DNA of 15,217 nucleotides from Comamonadaceae bacterium (GTDB lineage Bacteria > Pseudomonadota > Gammaproteobacteria > Burkholderiales > Burkholderiaceae_C), in assembly GCA_947454695.1 (NCBI GenBank), contig CANGMW010000025.1, forward strand, positions 1 to 15,217, read 5' to 3'. How positions within the stretch are numbered: the first letter of the stretch is position 1; each line of letters begins with the position of its first letter. A model generated the notes under the pieces. That model saw only the letters and a list, made by a program, of their open reading frames with translations, ran no database searches and was not told the DNA's origin. This document shows positions 14,181 through 15,217 of this stretch, in pieces. The position numbers and the translations under genes are program-made.

Positions 14181-15131
14181 ATGCACGACGACCGTTTGCT
14201 CGTCGATCGTTATCTGACCCATGTGCGGGTGCAAAAACGATTGGCTGAGCGTACGGTGACTTTGTACACGTTGGACTTGGAAAAGCTGCGCGAGTTCGCC
14301 GCCCTCGTTCCCGTGGATTTGTGCCGGGTGCACAACGCCCATATCCGCCGCTGGGTGGCCCAGATGCACAGCGCGGGGCGCACCGGGCGCGGGATCGCCT
14401 TGATTCTTTCCGGTTGGCGCAGCTTTTACCGCTGGCTCGGGCAAGAAGGCCTGGTTAGCAGCAATCCGGTGCAGGATGTGCGTGCACCCAAAGTGGCCAA
14501 ACCCCTGCCTAAGGCGCTGGGTGTGGACGAGGCAGTGCAATTAGCCGCCTACCGCAACACCGAAACCGACCCCTGGCTGCAAGCGCGCGATGCGGCCATG
14601 GTGGAGTTGCTCTACGGCAGTGGCTTGCGTGTGGCCGAACTCACCGGGCTCGATGTGCAGGCCAGCACCTCGGCCCGCGGCTGGGTGGATCAGCAAGCCG
14701 GTTTGGCCCATGTGCTGGGCAAAGGCGATAAGCGACGCAGCGTGCCGGTCGGCAGCCATGCCCTGCAAGCCCTGCAGGCTTGGATGACCGTTCGCGAGCA
14801 AGGGCTGCGTGTTGACAGCGCGCAAGATGCACAGCACGCCTTGTTCATCGGGCGCAACGGCACGCGCCTCACCTCGCAATCGATCTGGCAGCGTTTGAAA
14901 TCCCGAAGCCTGCAAGCGGGCCTGGCCACGCCGGTGCACCCGCACATGTTGCGCCACTCGTTTGCCAGCCATGTGCTGCAGTCCAGCGGTGACTTACGTG
15001 CGGTGCAGGAGCTGCTGGGGCATGCCAACATCAGCACGACCCAGGTCTACACCCGGCTGGATTTCCAGCATCTGGCCAAGGCCTACGATGCTGCCCACCC
15101 GCGTGCCCGCAGCAAGCCGGACAAAACCTAG
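14181..15131 (+). CDS. xerC: tyrosine recombinase XerC
   Basis: XerC acts with XerD at the dif site to resolve chromosome dimers before cell division. The 316-residue protein has the N-terminal SAM-like core-binding domain (about 5-90: LVDRYLTHVRVQKRLAERT, then SGWRSFYRWLGQEG). All catalytic residues of the tyrosine recombinase family are present: R150 in YGSGLRVAEL, K181 in LGKGDKRR, H255 and R258 in HPHMLRHSF, H281 in LLGHANISTTQ and Y290 in VYTRLD. XerC rather than XerD is preferred because of the dapF-DUF484-xerC order, and neighbouring phage genes are absent. The start is four bases after the DUF484 stop. A terminator follows three bases after its own stop. Confidence 0.95.
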   Translation: MHDDRLLVDRYLTHVRVQKRLAERTVTLYTLDLEKLREFAALVPVDLCRVHNAHIRRWVAQMHSAGRTGRGIALILSGWRSFYRWLGQEGLVSSNPVQDVRAPKVAKPLPKALGVDEAVQLAAYRNTETDPWLQARDAAMVELLYGSGLRVAELTGLDVQASTSARGWVDQQAGLAHVLGKGDKRRSVPVGSHALQALQAWMTVREQGLRVDSAQDAQHALFIGRNGTRLTSQSIWQRLKSRSLQAGLATPVHPHMLRHSFASHVLQSSGDLRAVQELLGHANISTTQVYTRLDFQHLAKAYDAAHPRARSKPDKT

Positions 15132-15133
15132 TC

Positions 15134-15156
15134 GCCCCAGGCTCGGGGCTTTATTT
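15134..15156 (+). terminator. intrinsic terminator of the dapF-DUF484-xerC block
   Basis: GCCCC (15134-15138) pairs with GGGGC (15145-15149) over a six-base loop, followed by TTTATTT (15150-15156). It begins three bases after the xerC stop. The T-rich tail overlaps the stop codon of the convergent gene on the other strand. Confidence 0.75.
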
Positions 15157-15217
15157 GGCTGCAGGCCGCTCAAACACCAGGCATGTGGTGGTGGCGTGGG
15201 CGTACAGCGTGCCGTCG
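15151..15217 (-). CDS. partial CDS, C-terminus of a probable PaaI-type hotdog thioesterase
   Basis: The minus-strand frame ending in TAA at 15151-15153 reads DGTLYAHATTTCLVFERPAAK, and the rest lies beyond the window edge. The AHATTTCLVF stretch resembles the last beta strand of PaaI-type acyl-CoA thioesterases of the hotdog fold. With only 22 codons visible, the family call is tentative, but the frame is plausible because it converges neatly on the xerC terminator. Confidence 0.6.
   Translation of the reverse strand, partial: DGTLYAHATTTCLVFERPAAK

Noticed and set aside
1..15217. CRISPR array, tRNA, insertion sequence or prophage remnants
   Set aside because: Read by eye, no regularly spaced repeats, cloverleaf sequences, transposase motifs or terminal inverted repeats were found. 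xerC is in its usual chromosomal context and does not indicate an integrated element.

Overview
This window looks like chromosomal housekeeping DNA from a GC-rich betaproteobacterium, most likely Burkholderiales of the Comamonadaceae type. The basis is the codon usage, an RNase P RNA of beta/gamma type, a stand-alone TctC/Bug solute receptor and the dapF-DUF484-xerC gene order. The genus is an inference. There are no insertion sequences, prophage genes, tRNAs or CRISPR arrays. The only 'system' candidates are small: unusual protein variants and RNA or DNA structures at gene boundaries.

Layout, left to right. (1) 22-2797, plus strand: pyrC (dihydroorotase), a DUF3025 gene 2 bp later, then htpX (membrane zinc protease) behind its own leader, which has a sigma-32-like promoter candidate. 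(2) 2858-3220, plus: a small secreted protein of unknown function whose ribosome binding site lies inside a strong predicted hairpin. (3) 3276-6099, minus: a COG2509-type FAD-dependent dehydrogenase and, upstream of it, cysK (cysteine synthase). The 160 bp between them carry two hairpins. (4) 6207-6536, plus: rnpB, the RNase P RNA, followed by a divergent FeoB-like protein (6604-8457) with a degraded GTPase domain. A 16-bp perfect palindrome lies between cysK and rnpB.

(5) 8468-10836, minus: an ATGA-overlapping pair, a Nudix + metallo-beta-lactamase fusion followed by an S4-domain pseudouridine-synthase-like protein whose catalytic Asp is replaced by Glu. (6) 10891-11871, plus: an orphan TctC/Bug periplasmic receptor ending in a clear intrinsic terminator. 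(7) 11907-12452, minus: a carboxymuconolactone-decarboxylase/AhpD-family protein. (8) 12594-15131, plus: dapF, a DUF484 gene and xerC, a common proteobacterial block, ending in a terminator. (9) 15151-15217, minus: the last 22 codons of a probable PaaI-type hotdog thioesterase, cut by the window edge.

Most genes serve basic metabolism: pyrimidine, cysteine and lysine/peptidoglycan precursors, tRNA processing, membrane protein quality control and chromosome dimer resolution. The points most worth a second look are the hairpin over the start of the small secreted gene, the FeoB-like protein without a recognisable G3 motif, the Nudix-MBL fusion coupled to the S4 protein, and the palindrome upstream of rnpB.
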